Below are positions 21,355 to 33,900 of a stretch of 64,000 nt of DNA, piece by piece. The position numbers and the translations under genes were made by a program. How positions within the stretch are numbered: the stretch's first letter is position 1; the number at the start of each line of letters is the position of its first letter. This DNA comes from Hydractinia symbiolongicarpus (taxonomy: Eukaryota > Cnidaria > Hydrozoa > Anthoathecata > Hydractiniidae): positions 27,283,001-27,347,000 of the forward strand of contig NC_079885.1 of assembly GCF_029227915.1 (NCBI RefSeq), in the 5' to 3' direction. The notes under the pieces were generated by a model. It was not told where the DNA came from. It did no database searches and was given only the letters and a program-made list of their open reading frames with translations.

Positions 21355-22422
21355 ATAGTAACATCTGAAAAATAAGGCTAAATACATGTTGGTACAAATA
21401 TGTAACGCAACCAATATAACTCACAACAGACTAATGCCGTTTGAAAGTCAATAAAATGTAGTTTTTGAAACTGTCTCTTTTTTTTCAGGTCGCGCTAACG
21501 GCTTGGATAGGCCCCACTGTAAAAAACGAGATATCGAAGGAAATATTTAAATAAAGAGCTAACAGAGCGTCCATTGTAACTGCAGAGTTCCAACAGTCAT
21601 ACCAAAGTGAGAAGAATGCTAATTCTTGGAATCCATTTGTCTCACTTATCACATTTATAAGAGTAAAGTCCAAAATCAGTTCAAATTAGTTTACATGCTC
21701 AATCGCTTCACTTTTAATAGCGATCCAAGCTAGTAATATTGGAGAAATATCGCTAAATATATGTTGGTACGAAAATGTGATGCAACCATTGTAACTCAAA
21801 CGGACTGATACCCGTTAGAAAGACAATAAAATGTAGTTTTTGAAATGTTCTCTGATCTTCAGCGCACGTTAACGGCTTGGATTGGTCCCACTGCAATAAT
21901 GACTTATCAAATTAAATATTTAAATAAAAAGCTAACAGAGCGTCCAGTGTAACTGCAGAGTTCCAGCAGTCATACCAGAGTGAGAAGAATGTTAGTTGTT
22001 GAAGTCCAATTGTCTCACTTATCATATTTATAAAGTAAAAGTCCAAAAACTGTTGAATTAGGTCTCACGGACAATCGTTTCACATTTAAAAGCAGTGCAA
22101 GCTAGTATTACCGGAGAAATATCGCGAAATACATGTTGGTACGAATATATGAGGCAACCGTTGTAACTTAGACGGACTAATACCATTAGAGAGTCAATGA
22201 AATGTAGTGTTTGAAATTGTCTTTCTTTCTATCGCTAAATACATGTTGATACGAATATGTGACCCAACCGTTGTAACTCAGACGGACTGATGCCGTTAGA
22301 AAGTCATTAAAATGTAGTTTTTGAAACTGTCTCTATTTATTCAGCGCGCGCTAATTGCTAGGCTTAGTCCCGCAATAAAAAATTACTTATTGATCCAAAT
22401 TTGTAAATAAAGAGCTAACACA
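21355..22422 (-). repeat. Satellite monomers in inverted orientation
   Basis: Units here are the reverse complement of all those that follow. TACATGTTGGTAC-type landmarks lie at about 21,384, 21,760, 22,131 and 22,239. The third unit is cut to about 108 bases by an internal deletion. These are among the most diverged copies, as expected at the outer edge. The ORF at 21,485-21,673 is a by-product. Confidence 0.9.
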
Positions 22423-25400
22423 GATATTTGATATTACTAGGTTGCATTGCTTTTAACAATGAAACGATTGACCGTGGGACCTAATTAAATTGATTTTGGA
22501 TTTTGACCCTATGAATATGGCAAATGAGACAATTGGACACCAAGAAAAATACATCTTCTAACTTTGGCATGATTGCTGGAACCCAGTACTTACACTGCGC
22601 ACTGTATTAGCTCTTTATTTACAAATTTAAATCCATAAGTAATATTTACTGCGGGATTAATCCTAGCTATTAGCCTGCGCTGAAGAAATAGAGACAGTTT
22701 CAAAAACTAAATTTCATTGATATTCTAACAGCATTAGTCTGTTTCAGTTATTACGGTTGCGTCACATATTTGTACCAATATATATTTAACGATATTTTTT
22801 CGATATTACTAGGTTGCATCGCTTTCAATAATGAAACGATTGACCGTGGGACCTAATTAAATTGATTTTGGACTTTGACCTGATGAATATGGCAAATGAG
22901 ACAATTGGGTTCCGAGAATTATCATTCTTCTTACTTTAACATGATTGCCGCAACTTAGTAGTTACACTGCCACTGTGTCAGTTCTTTATTTACAAATTTA
23001 GGTCAATAAATCAATTTTTACTGCGGGACTAATCCTAGCCATTAGCGCGAGATGAAGAAATAGAGACAGCTTCAAAAATTATATTTCATTGAATTTGTAA
23101 CGGTATCAGACCGTTTGAGTTACAACGGTTGCGTCACACACTCGTACCAACATGGATTTAGCGATATTTTTTCGATATTACTAGGTTGCATCGCTTTAAC
23201 AACGAAACGATTGACCGTGGGACCTAATTAAACTGATTTTGGATTTTGACCTTGTCATTGTGGTAAGTGAGACAAGTGGACTTCAAGAATAATCATTGTT
23301 CTAACTTTGGCATGATTGATGGAACGGAGTAATTAGACTACGCGCTGTCATAGCTCTTTATTTACAAATTTAGATCAATAAGTCATTTTTTACTGCGGTA
23401 CTAATCTTAGCCATTAGCGCGGGATGACAAAATAAAGACAATTTCAAAAGCTACATTGCATTGCCCATCTAACGGCATCAGTCCGCTTGAGTTACAACGG
23501 GTGCACCACATATTTGTACGAAATGTATTTAGCGATATTTTTCGATATTACTATGTTGTATCGCTTTTAACAATGAAAAGATTGACCGTCGGACCTAATT
23601 GAATTGATTTTGGACTTTGTCCTTATAAATGTAAGAAATGAGATAATTGGACACGAAGAATAATCATTCTTCTTACTTTGGCGTTATTGCTGGAACGCAG
23701 TACTTACACTGCGCGCTGTGTTAGCTCTTTATTTACAAATTTAGGTCAATAAGTCAATTTTTACTGCGGAACTAATCCTATCTGTTAGCGCGAGATGAAG
23801 AAATAGAGACAGTTTCAAAACCTACATTTTATTGCCTTTCTAAGGGCATCAGTCCGCTTGAGTTACAACGGTTGCGTCACATATTCGTAAAAACATGTAT
23901 TTAGCGATAATTTTCCTATATTACTAGGTTACATTGCTTTTAACAACGAAACGATTAACCGTGGGACCTAATTGAATTGATTTTGGACTTTGTCCTTATA
24001 AATGTAAGAAATGAGACAATTGTACACGAAGAATAATCATTCTTCTGACTTTGGCGTTATTGCTGGATCGCAGTACTTACACTGCGCGCTGTGATAGCTC
24101 TTTATATACAAATCCAAATCCATAAGTAATTCTTACTGCGGACTAATGCTAGCTATTAGCCTGCGCTGAAGAAAGAAAGGCAGCTTCAAATACTACATTT
24201 CATTGAAGTTGTAACGGTATCAGTCCGTTTGAGTTACAACGGTTGCGTCACATATTCGTAAAAACATGTTTTTAGCGATATTTTGCCGATATTACTAGGT
24301 AGCATCGCTTTTAACAATGAAACGATTGACCGTGGGACCTAATTAAACTGATCTTGGACTTTGACCTTATGAATATGGTTAATGAGAAAATTGGACACCG
24401 AGAATTTTCTTTCTCCTTATTTTAACATGATTGTTGCAACTCAGTAGTTACACTGCGCACTGTGTTAGTTCTTTATTTACAAATTTAGGTCAATAAGTCA
24501 ATTTTTACTGCGGGACTAATCCTATCTACTAGCGCGCTCTGAAGAAATAGAAACAGTTTCAAAATATACATTTCATTGCCTTTTTAAGGGTATCAGTCCG
24601 CTTGAGTTACAACGGTTGCGTCACATATTCGTACAAACATGTATTTAGCGATAATTTTCCTATATTACTAGGTTGCATTGCTTTTAACAACGAAACGATT
24701 GACCGTGGGACCTAATTGAATTGATTTTGGACTTTGTCCTTTTAAATGTAAGAAATCAGACAATTGTACACGAAGAATAATCATTCTTTTGACTTTGGCG
24801 TCATTGCTGGAACGCAGTACTTACACTGCGCGCTGTGATAGCTCTTTATTTACAAATCCAAATCCATAAGTAATTCTTACTGCGGACTAATGCTAGCTAT
24901 TAGCCTGCGCTAAAGAAAGAAAGGCAGCTTCAAAAACTACATTTCATTGAAGTTGTAACGGCATTAGTCCGCTTCAGTTACAACGGTTGCGTCACATATT
25001 CGTAGAAACATGTATTTAGAGGTATTTTGCCGATAATACTAGGTTGCATTGCTCTTTGCAATGAAGCGATTGACCATGGGACCTAATTGAATTGATTTTA
25101 GACTTTGCCCTTATAAATGTAGTGAATAAGACAATGGGACCTCAAAAATAATCATTCTTTTAACATTTCATGATTGCTGGAAACCAGTAGTTACACTGCG
25201 CGCAGTGTTAGCTCTTTAATTACAACTTTAGATCAATAAGTCAATTTTTACTGCGGGACTAATCCTATCTATTAGCGCGCTCTGAAGAAATAGAGACAGT
25301 TTTAAAAACTAAATTTCATTGATTTTCTAACAGTATTAGTCCGTTTCAGTTACTACGGTTGCGTCACATGTTCGTACAAACATGTATTTGGCGACATTTT

Positions 25401-28400
25401 TTCGATATTACTAGGTTGCATCGCTTTTAACAATAAAACAATTGACCATGGAACCTAATTGAATTGATTTTGGACTTTGCCCTTATAAATGTGTGAAATG
25501 AGACAATTGGACACGAAGAATAATCATTCCTCTGACTCTGGCGTTATTGCTGGAACGCAGTACTTACACTGCTCGCTGTGATAGCTCTTTATTTACAAAT
25601 TCAAATCCATAAGTAATTCTTACTGCGGGACTAATGCTATCTATTAACCTGCGCTGAAGAAATAAAGGCAGCTTCAAAAACTACATTTCATTGAATTTGT
25701 AACCGCATCAGTCCGCTTGTGTTACAACGGTTGCGTCACATATTCGTACCAACATGTATTTAGCGATAATTTTCCTGTATTACTAGGTTGCATTGCTTTT
25801 AACAACGAAACGATTGACCGTGGGACCTAATTGAATTGATTTTGGACTTTGTCCTTATAAATGTAAGAAATCAGACAATTGGACACGAAGAATAATCATT
25901 CTTCTGACTTTGGCGTTATTTCTGGAACGCAGTACTTACACTGCGCGCTGTGATAGCTCTTTATTTACAAATCCAAATCCATAACTAATTCTTACTGCGG
26001 GACTAATGCTAGCTATTAGCCTGCGCTGAAGAAGTAAAGGCAGCTTCAAAGACTACATTTCATTGAACTTGTAAGGGTATCAGTCCGCTTTAGTTACAGT
26101 GGTTGTGTCACATATTCGTACAAACATGTATTTAGCGATATTTTGTCGATAATACTAGGTTGCATCGCTCTTAGCAATGAAGTGATTGACCGTGGGACCT
26201 AATTGAATTGATTTTGGACTTTGACCTTATAAATGTGGTGAATGAGACAATGGGATCCCGAAAATAATCATTCTTCTAACTTTTGCATGATTGCTGGAAA
26301 CCAGTAGTTACATTACGCGCTGTGTTAGCTCTTTATTTACAACTTTAGATCAATAAGTAGTTTCTTACTGCGGGACAAATCCAGGTGGTTAGCGCGAAGA
26401 AGTGTTAGATTTAGTTTCAAACACGGCATTTCATTGACTTTCTAATGGCATCAGTCCGTTTGAGTTACAATGGTTGCGTCACATACTCGTACCAACATGG
26501 ATTTAGCGATAATTTTGCGATATTCCTAGATTAAATCGCTTTTAACAATGAAAGGATTGACCGTGGGACCTACTTAAGCTGATTTTGGACTTTGACCTTT
26601 TATATGTGATAAATTGGACAATTGGACTCCAAGAATTATCAATCTTCTTTGTTTAACATGATTGCGGCAACTCAGTAGTTACACTGCGCATTGTGTTAGT
26701 TCCTAATTTACAATTTTAGGTCAATAAGTCATTTTTACTGCAAGACTAATCCCAGGTATTAGCCTGCGCTGAAGAAATAGAGAAGCTCCAAAAACTACAT
26801 TTCATTGACTTTCTAACGGTATCAGTCCGTTTCAGTTACAACGGTTGCGTCACATATTCGTGCCAACATGTATTTAGCGATAATTTTCTTATATTACTAG
26901 GTTGCATTGCTTTTAACAACGAAACGATTGACCGTGGGACCTAATTGAATTAATTTTGGACTTTGTCCTTATAAATGTGGTAAATGAGACAATTGGACTC
27001 CAAGAATAATCATTCCTCTAATTTTGGCGTTATTGCTGGAACGGAGTACTTACACTGCTCGCTGTGATAGCTCTTTATTTACAAATTCAAATCCATAAGT
27101 AATTCTTACTGCGGGACTAATGCTATCTATTAGCCTGCGCTGAAGAAATAAAGGCAGCTTCAAAAACTACATTTCATTGAATTTGTAACCGCATCAGTCC
27201 GCTTGAGTTACAACGGTTGCGTCGCATATTCGTACCAAAATGTATTTAGCGATAATTTTCCTGTATTACTAGGTTGTATTGCTTTTAACAACGAAACGAT
27301 TGACCGTGGGACCTAATTGAATTGATTTTGGACTTTGTCCTTATAAATGTAAGAAATCAGACAATTGGACACGAAGAATAATCATTCTTCTGTTTTTGGC
27401 GTTATTTCTGGAACGCAGTACTTACACTGCGCGCTGTGATAGCTCTTTATTTACAAATCCAAATCCATAACTAATTCTTACTGCGGGACTAATGCTAGCT
27501 ATTAGCCTGCGCTGAAGAAAAAAAGGCAGCTTCAAAGACTACATTTCATTGAACTTGTAACGGTATCAGTCCGCTTTAGTTACAGCGGTTGTGTCACATA
27601 TTCGTACAAACATGTATTTAGCGATATTTTGCCGATAATACTAGGTTGCATCGCTCTTAGCAATGAAGCGATTGACCGTGGGACCTAATTGAATTGATTT
27701 TGGACTTTGACCTTATAAATGTGGTGAATGAGACAATGGGATCCCGAAAATAATCATTTTTCTAACTTTGGCATGATTGCTGGAATCAGTAGTTACACTA
27801 CGCGCTGTGTTAGCTCTTTATTTACAACTTTAGATCAATAAGTCATTTCTTACTGCGGGATAAATCCGAGTGGTTAGCGTGCAGAAGTGTTAGAGATAGT
27901 TTCAAACACTGCATTTCATTGACTTTCTAACAGTATCAGTCCGTTTGAGTTACAATGGTTGCGTCACATACGCGTAGCAACTTGGATTTAGCCGTAATTT
28001 TCGATATTCCTAGATTGAATGGCTTTTAACAATGAAACGGTTGACTGTGGGACCTAATTGGAATGATTTTGGACTTTGACCTTATAGATGTGGTAAGTGA
28101 GACAATATGACTCCAAGAATAATCATTCTTCTAGCTTTGGTATGATTGCTGGAACTCAGCAGTTACACTGCGCGCTGTGTTAGGTCTTTATTTACCAATT
28201 TAGATCAATAAGTCACTTTTTCTGCGGGACTAATCCTAGCTATTAGCCTGCGCTGAAGAAATAGAGACAGTTTCAAAAACTACATTTCATTTACTTTCTA
28301 ACAGTATCAGTCCGCATCAGTTACAACGGTTGCGTCACATATTCGTACCAACATGTATTTAGGGATATGTTGCCGATATTACTTTTTTGCATCGCCTTTA

Positions 28401-30945
28401 ACAATGAAACGGTTGACCGTGGGACCTAATTGGAATGATTTTGGACTTTGACCTTATAAATGTGGTATGTGACACAATTGGACACCAAGAATAATCATTC
28501 TTCTAACTTTGGCATGATTGCTGGAACTCAGTAGTTACACTGCGCCATGTGTTAGGTCTTTATTTACCAATTTAGATCAATAAGTCACTTTTTCTGCGGG
28601 ACTGATCCTAGCTATTAGCCTGCGCTGAAGAAATAGAGACAGTTTCAAACACTGCATTTCATTGACTTTCTAACGGTATCAGTCCGTTTGAGTTACAATG
28701 GTTGCGTCACATACGCGTAGCAACTTGGATTTAGCCATATTTTTCGATATTCCTAGATTAAATGGCTTTTAACAATGAAACGGTTGACCGAGGGACCTAA
28801 TTGGAATGATTTTGGACTTTGACCTTATAGATGTGGTAAGTGAGACAATATGACTCCAAGAATAATCATTCTTCTAGCTTTGGTATGATTGCTGGAACTC
28901 AGTAGTTACACTGCGCGCTGTGTTAGGTCTTTATTTACCAATTTAGATCAATAAGTCACTTTTTCTGCGGGACTGATCCTAGCTATTAGCCTGCGCTGAA
29001 GAAATAGAGACAGTTTCAAACACTGCATTTCATTGACTTTCTAACGGTATCAGTCCGTTTGAGTTACAATGGTTGCGTCACATACGCGTAGCAACTTGGA
29101 TTTAGCCATATTTTTCGATATTCCTAGATTGAATGGCTTTTAACAATGAAACGGTTGACCGAGGGACCTAATTGGAATGATTTTGGACTTTGACCTTATA
29201 GATGTGGTAAGTGAGACAATATGACTCCAAGAATAATCATTCTTCTAGCTTTGGTATGATTGCTGGAACTCAGTAGTTACACTGCGCGCTGTGTTAGCTC
29301 TTTTTTTGCAAATTTTTATCAATAAGTAATTTTTTCTGCGGGACTAATCCTAGCTATTATCCTGCGCTGAAGAAATAGAGACAGTTTCAAAAACTACATT
29401 TCATTTACTTTCTAACGGTATCAGTCCGCTTCAGTTACAACGGTTGCGTCACATATTCTTACCAACATGTTTTAAGGGATATTTTGCCGATAATGCTGGG
29501 TTGCATCGTCTTTAGCAATGCAGCGATTGACCGTGGGACCTAATTGAATTGATTTTGGATTTTGACCTTATAAATGTGGTGAATGAGACAATGGAACACC
29601 AAAAAAAATCATTCTTCTAACTTTGGCATGATTGCTGGAATCCAGTAGTTACACTGTGCTCAGTGTTAGCTCTTTATTTACAACTTTAGATCAATAAGTC
29701 ATTTCTTACTGCGGGATAAATCCGAGTGGTTAGCGTGCAGAAGTGTTAGAGTTAGTTTTAAACTCTGCATTTCATTGTTTTTCTAACGGTATCAGTCCGT
29801 TTGAGTTACTACGGTTGCGTCACATACTCGTACCAACATGGATTTAGCGATATTTTCGCAATATTACCAGGTTGCATCGCTTTTAACAACGAAACGATTG
29901 ACCGGGGGACCTAATTGAATTTATTTTGGACTTTGTCCTTATAAGTGTGGAAAATGAGACAATTGGACTCCAAGAATAATCATTCTTCTAACTTTGGCAT
30001 GATTGCTTGAACCCAGTAGTTACACTGTGCTCAGTGTTAGCTCTTTATTTACAACTTTAGATCAATAAGTCATTTCTTACTGCGGGATAAATCCTAGTGG
30101 TTAGTGTGCAGAAGTGTTAGAGATAGTTTCAAACACTACATTTCATTGACTTTCCAACGGTATCAGTCCGTTTGAGTTACAATGGTTGCGTCACATACCC
30201 GTATCAACATTGATTTAGCTATAATTTTGCGATATTCCTAGATTGAATCGCTTTTAGCAATGAAGCGATTGGCCGTGGGACCTAATTGAATTGATTATGG
30301 AATTTGACCTTATAAATGTGATAAATGAGACAATTGGACTCCAAGAATGATCAATCTTCTTTCTTTAACATGATTGTTGCAGCTCAGTAGTTATACTGCG
30401 CCCTGTGTTAGCTCTTTATTCACAAATTTTAATCAATAAGTAATATTTTCTGCGGGACTAATCCTAGCTATTAGCCTGCGCTGAGGAAATAGAGACACTT
30501 TCAAAAACTACATATCATTTACTTTCTAACAGTATCAGTCCGCTTCAGTTACAACAGTCTCGTCACATATTCGTACCAACATGTATTTAGCGATATTTTG
30601 CCGATAATACTATGTTGCATAGATTTTAGCAATGAAGCGATTGACCGTGGGACCTATTTGAATTGATTATGGAATTTGACCTTATAAATGTTGTGAATGA
30701 GACAATGGGACACCAAAAATAATCATTCTTTTAACTTTGGCAGGATTGCTGGAACTCATTAGTTACACTGCGCGCTGTGTTAGCTCTTTCTTTACAAATT
30801 TTAATAAATAAGTAATGTTTTCTGCGGGACTAATCGTAGCTATTAGCCTGCGCTGAGGAGATAGAGACAGTTTGAAAAACTACATTTCATTTACTTTCTA
30901 ACAGTATCAGTCCGCTTCAGTTACAACGGTTGCGTCACATATGTA
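22423..30945 (+). repeat. Satellite subfamily 1 (edge type)
   Basis: About 23 full-length units carry GACCGTGGGACCTAATT and GAGACAATTGGAC. Neighbouring units differ visibly by substitutions and small indels, more than in the interior. A local cluster at about 28,000-29,330 has three nearly identical consecutive units, with phrases such as CATACGCGTAGCAACTTGG, showing recent local amplification even at the edge. Confidence 0.9.
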
Positions 30946-33900
30946 TTTAGTGATTTTTTCCAATATTACTAAGTTGTATCGCTTTTAACAGTGAAACGAT
31001 TGACTGTGGGACTTAATTGAAGTGATTCTGGACTGTGACCTTATAAATGTGATAAATGAGCCAATGGGACTCTAAGGAATAACATTCTTCTTTATTTGAC
31101 ATGACTGCTGCAATTCAGCGATTACACTCGGCCCAATGGTAGCGCTTCACTTAATAATTTAGATAAATTAAGTTATTTTTTACTGTGGGACCAATCGTAG
31201 CCGTTAGCGCGCGCTGAAGAAATAGAGACAGTTTTAAATACTACATTTCATTGTTTTTCTAACGGTATCAGTCCGTTTCAACTACAACGGTTGCGTCACA
31301 TATTCGTACCAACATGTACTTAATGATTTTTTTCCGATATTACTAAGTTGTATCGCTTTTAACAGTGAAACGATTGACTGTGGGACTTAATTGAACTGAT
31401 CTTGGACTGTGACCTTATCAATTTGATAAGTGAGACAATTGGACTGCAAGAAGTAACATTCTTCTTAATTTGACATGATTGCCGGAACTCAGCGATTACA
31501 CTGGGCGCTGTGGTAGTACTTCATTTAAAAATGTAGACAAATAAGTCACTTCTTACTGTAGGACCAATCCCAGCCCTTAGCCCGCGCTGAAGAAAGAGAA
31601 ACAGTTTTAAGAACTAAATTTCATTGACTCTCTAACGATATCAGTCCGTTTCAATTACAACGGTTGCGTCACATATTCGTACCAACATGTATTTAGCGAT
31701 ATTTTTCTGATTTTACTAGGTTGCATCGCTTTTAGCAGTGAAAGGATTGACTGTGGGACTTAATTGAACTGATTTTGGACTTTGACCTCATAAATGTGAT
31801 AATTGAGACAATTGGACCCAAGGAATAACATTCTTCTTAATTTCACATGATTACTGGAATTTACCGAATTCGATGGGCGCTGTGGTAGCGTTTTATTTAA
31901 AAGTTTAGATAAATAAGTCATTTTGTACTGTGGGACCAATCCTAGATGTTAGCGCGCGTTGAAGAAATAGAAACATTTTCAAAAACTACATTTTAATGAC
32001 TTTCTAACGGTGTCAATCCGCTTGACTTACAACGGCTGCGTCACATATTCGTACCAACATGTATTTAGTGATTTTTTCCGATATTACTAAGTTGCATCGC
32101 TTTTAACAGTGAAACGATTGACTGTGGGACTTAATTGAAGTGATTCTGGACTGTGACCTTATAGATGTGATAAATGAGCCAATTGGACTCCAAGGAATAA
32201 CATTCTTCTTTATTTGACATGACTGCTGCAATTCAGCGATTACACTGGGCCCAATGGTAGCGGTTCATTTAATAATTTAGATAAAATAAGTCATTTTTTA
32301 CTGTGGGACGAATCCTAGCCGTTAGCGCGCGCTGAAGAAAGAGAAACAGTTTTAAAAACTACATTTCATTGACTCTCTAACGGTATCAGTCCGTTTCAAT
32401 TACAACGGTTGCGTCACATATTCGTACGAACATGTATTTAGCGATATTTTTCTGATTTTACTAGGTTGCATCGCTTTTAGCAGTGAAAAGATTGACTGTG
32501 GGACTTAATTGAACTGTTTCTGGACTGTGACCTTATAAATGTGATAAGTGAGACAATTGGACCCAAGAAATAACATTCTTATTACCTTGACATGATTGCT
32601 GGAATTCACCGATTTCACTGGGCGCTGTGGTAGCGCTTCATTTAAAAACTTAGATAAATAAGTCATTTTTTACGGTGGGACCAACCCTAGCCGTTAGAGC
32701 GCACTGAAGAAAGAGAGACAGTTTTAAAAATTACATTTCATTGACTTTCTAACGGTAACATTCCGTTTCAATTACAACGGTTGCGTCACATTTTCGTACG
32801 AACATGTATTTAGCGATATTTTTCTGATTTTACTAGGTTGCATCGCTTTTAACAGTGAAAGGATTGACTGTGGGACTTAATTGAACTGATTTCGGACTTT
32901 GACCTCATAAATGTGATAAATGAGACAATTGTGGTAGCGCTTCATTTAAAAATTTAGATAAAATAAGTCATTTTTTACTGTGGGACCAATCCTAGCCGTT
33001 AGCGCGCGCTGAAGAAATAGAGACAGTTTCAAATACTACATTTCATTGACTTTCTAACGGTATTAGTCCGTTTCAACTACAACGGTTGCGTCACATATTC
33101 GTACCAACATGTAATTAGCGATATATTTCTGATTTTAGTAGGTTGCATCGTTTTTAACAGTGAAAGGATTGACTGTGGGACTTAATTGAACTGATTTTGG
33201 AATTTGACCTCATAAATGTGATAAGTGAGACAATTGGACCCAAGAAATAACATTCTTATTACCTTGACATGATTGCTGGAATTCACCGATTTCACTGGGC
33301 GCTGTGGCAGCGCTTCATTTAAAAACTTGGATAAATAAGTCATTTTTTACGGTGGGACCAACCCTAGCCGTTAGAGCGCACTGAAGAAAGAGAGACAGTT
33401 TTAAAAATTGCATTTCATTGACTTTCTAACGGTAACATTCCGTTTCAATTACAACGGTTGCGTCACATTTTCGTACGAACATGTATTTAGCGATATTTTT
33501 CTGATTTTACTAGGTTGCATCGCTTTTAACAGTGAAAGGATTGACTGTGGGACTTAATTGAACTGATTTCGGACTTTGACCTCATAAATGTGATAAATGA
33601 GACAATTGTGATAGCGCTTCATTTAAAAATTTAGATAAAATAAGTCATTTTTTACTGTGGGACCAATCCTAGCCGTTAGCGCGCGCTGAAGAAATAGAGA
33701 CAGTTTCAAATACTACATTTCATTGACTTTCTAACGGTATTAGTCCGTTTCAACTACAACGGTTGCGTCACATATTCGTACCAACATGTAATTAGCGATA
33801 TATTTCTGATTTTACTAGGTTGCATCGTTTTTAACAGTGAAAGGATTGACTGTGGGACTTAATTGAACTGATTTTGGAATTTGACCTCATAAATGTGATA

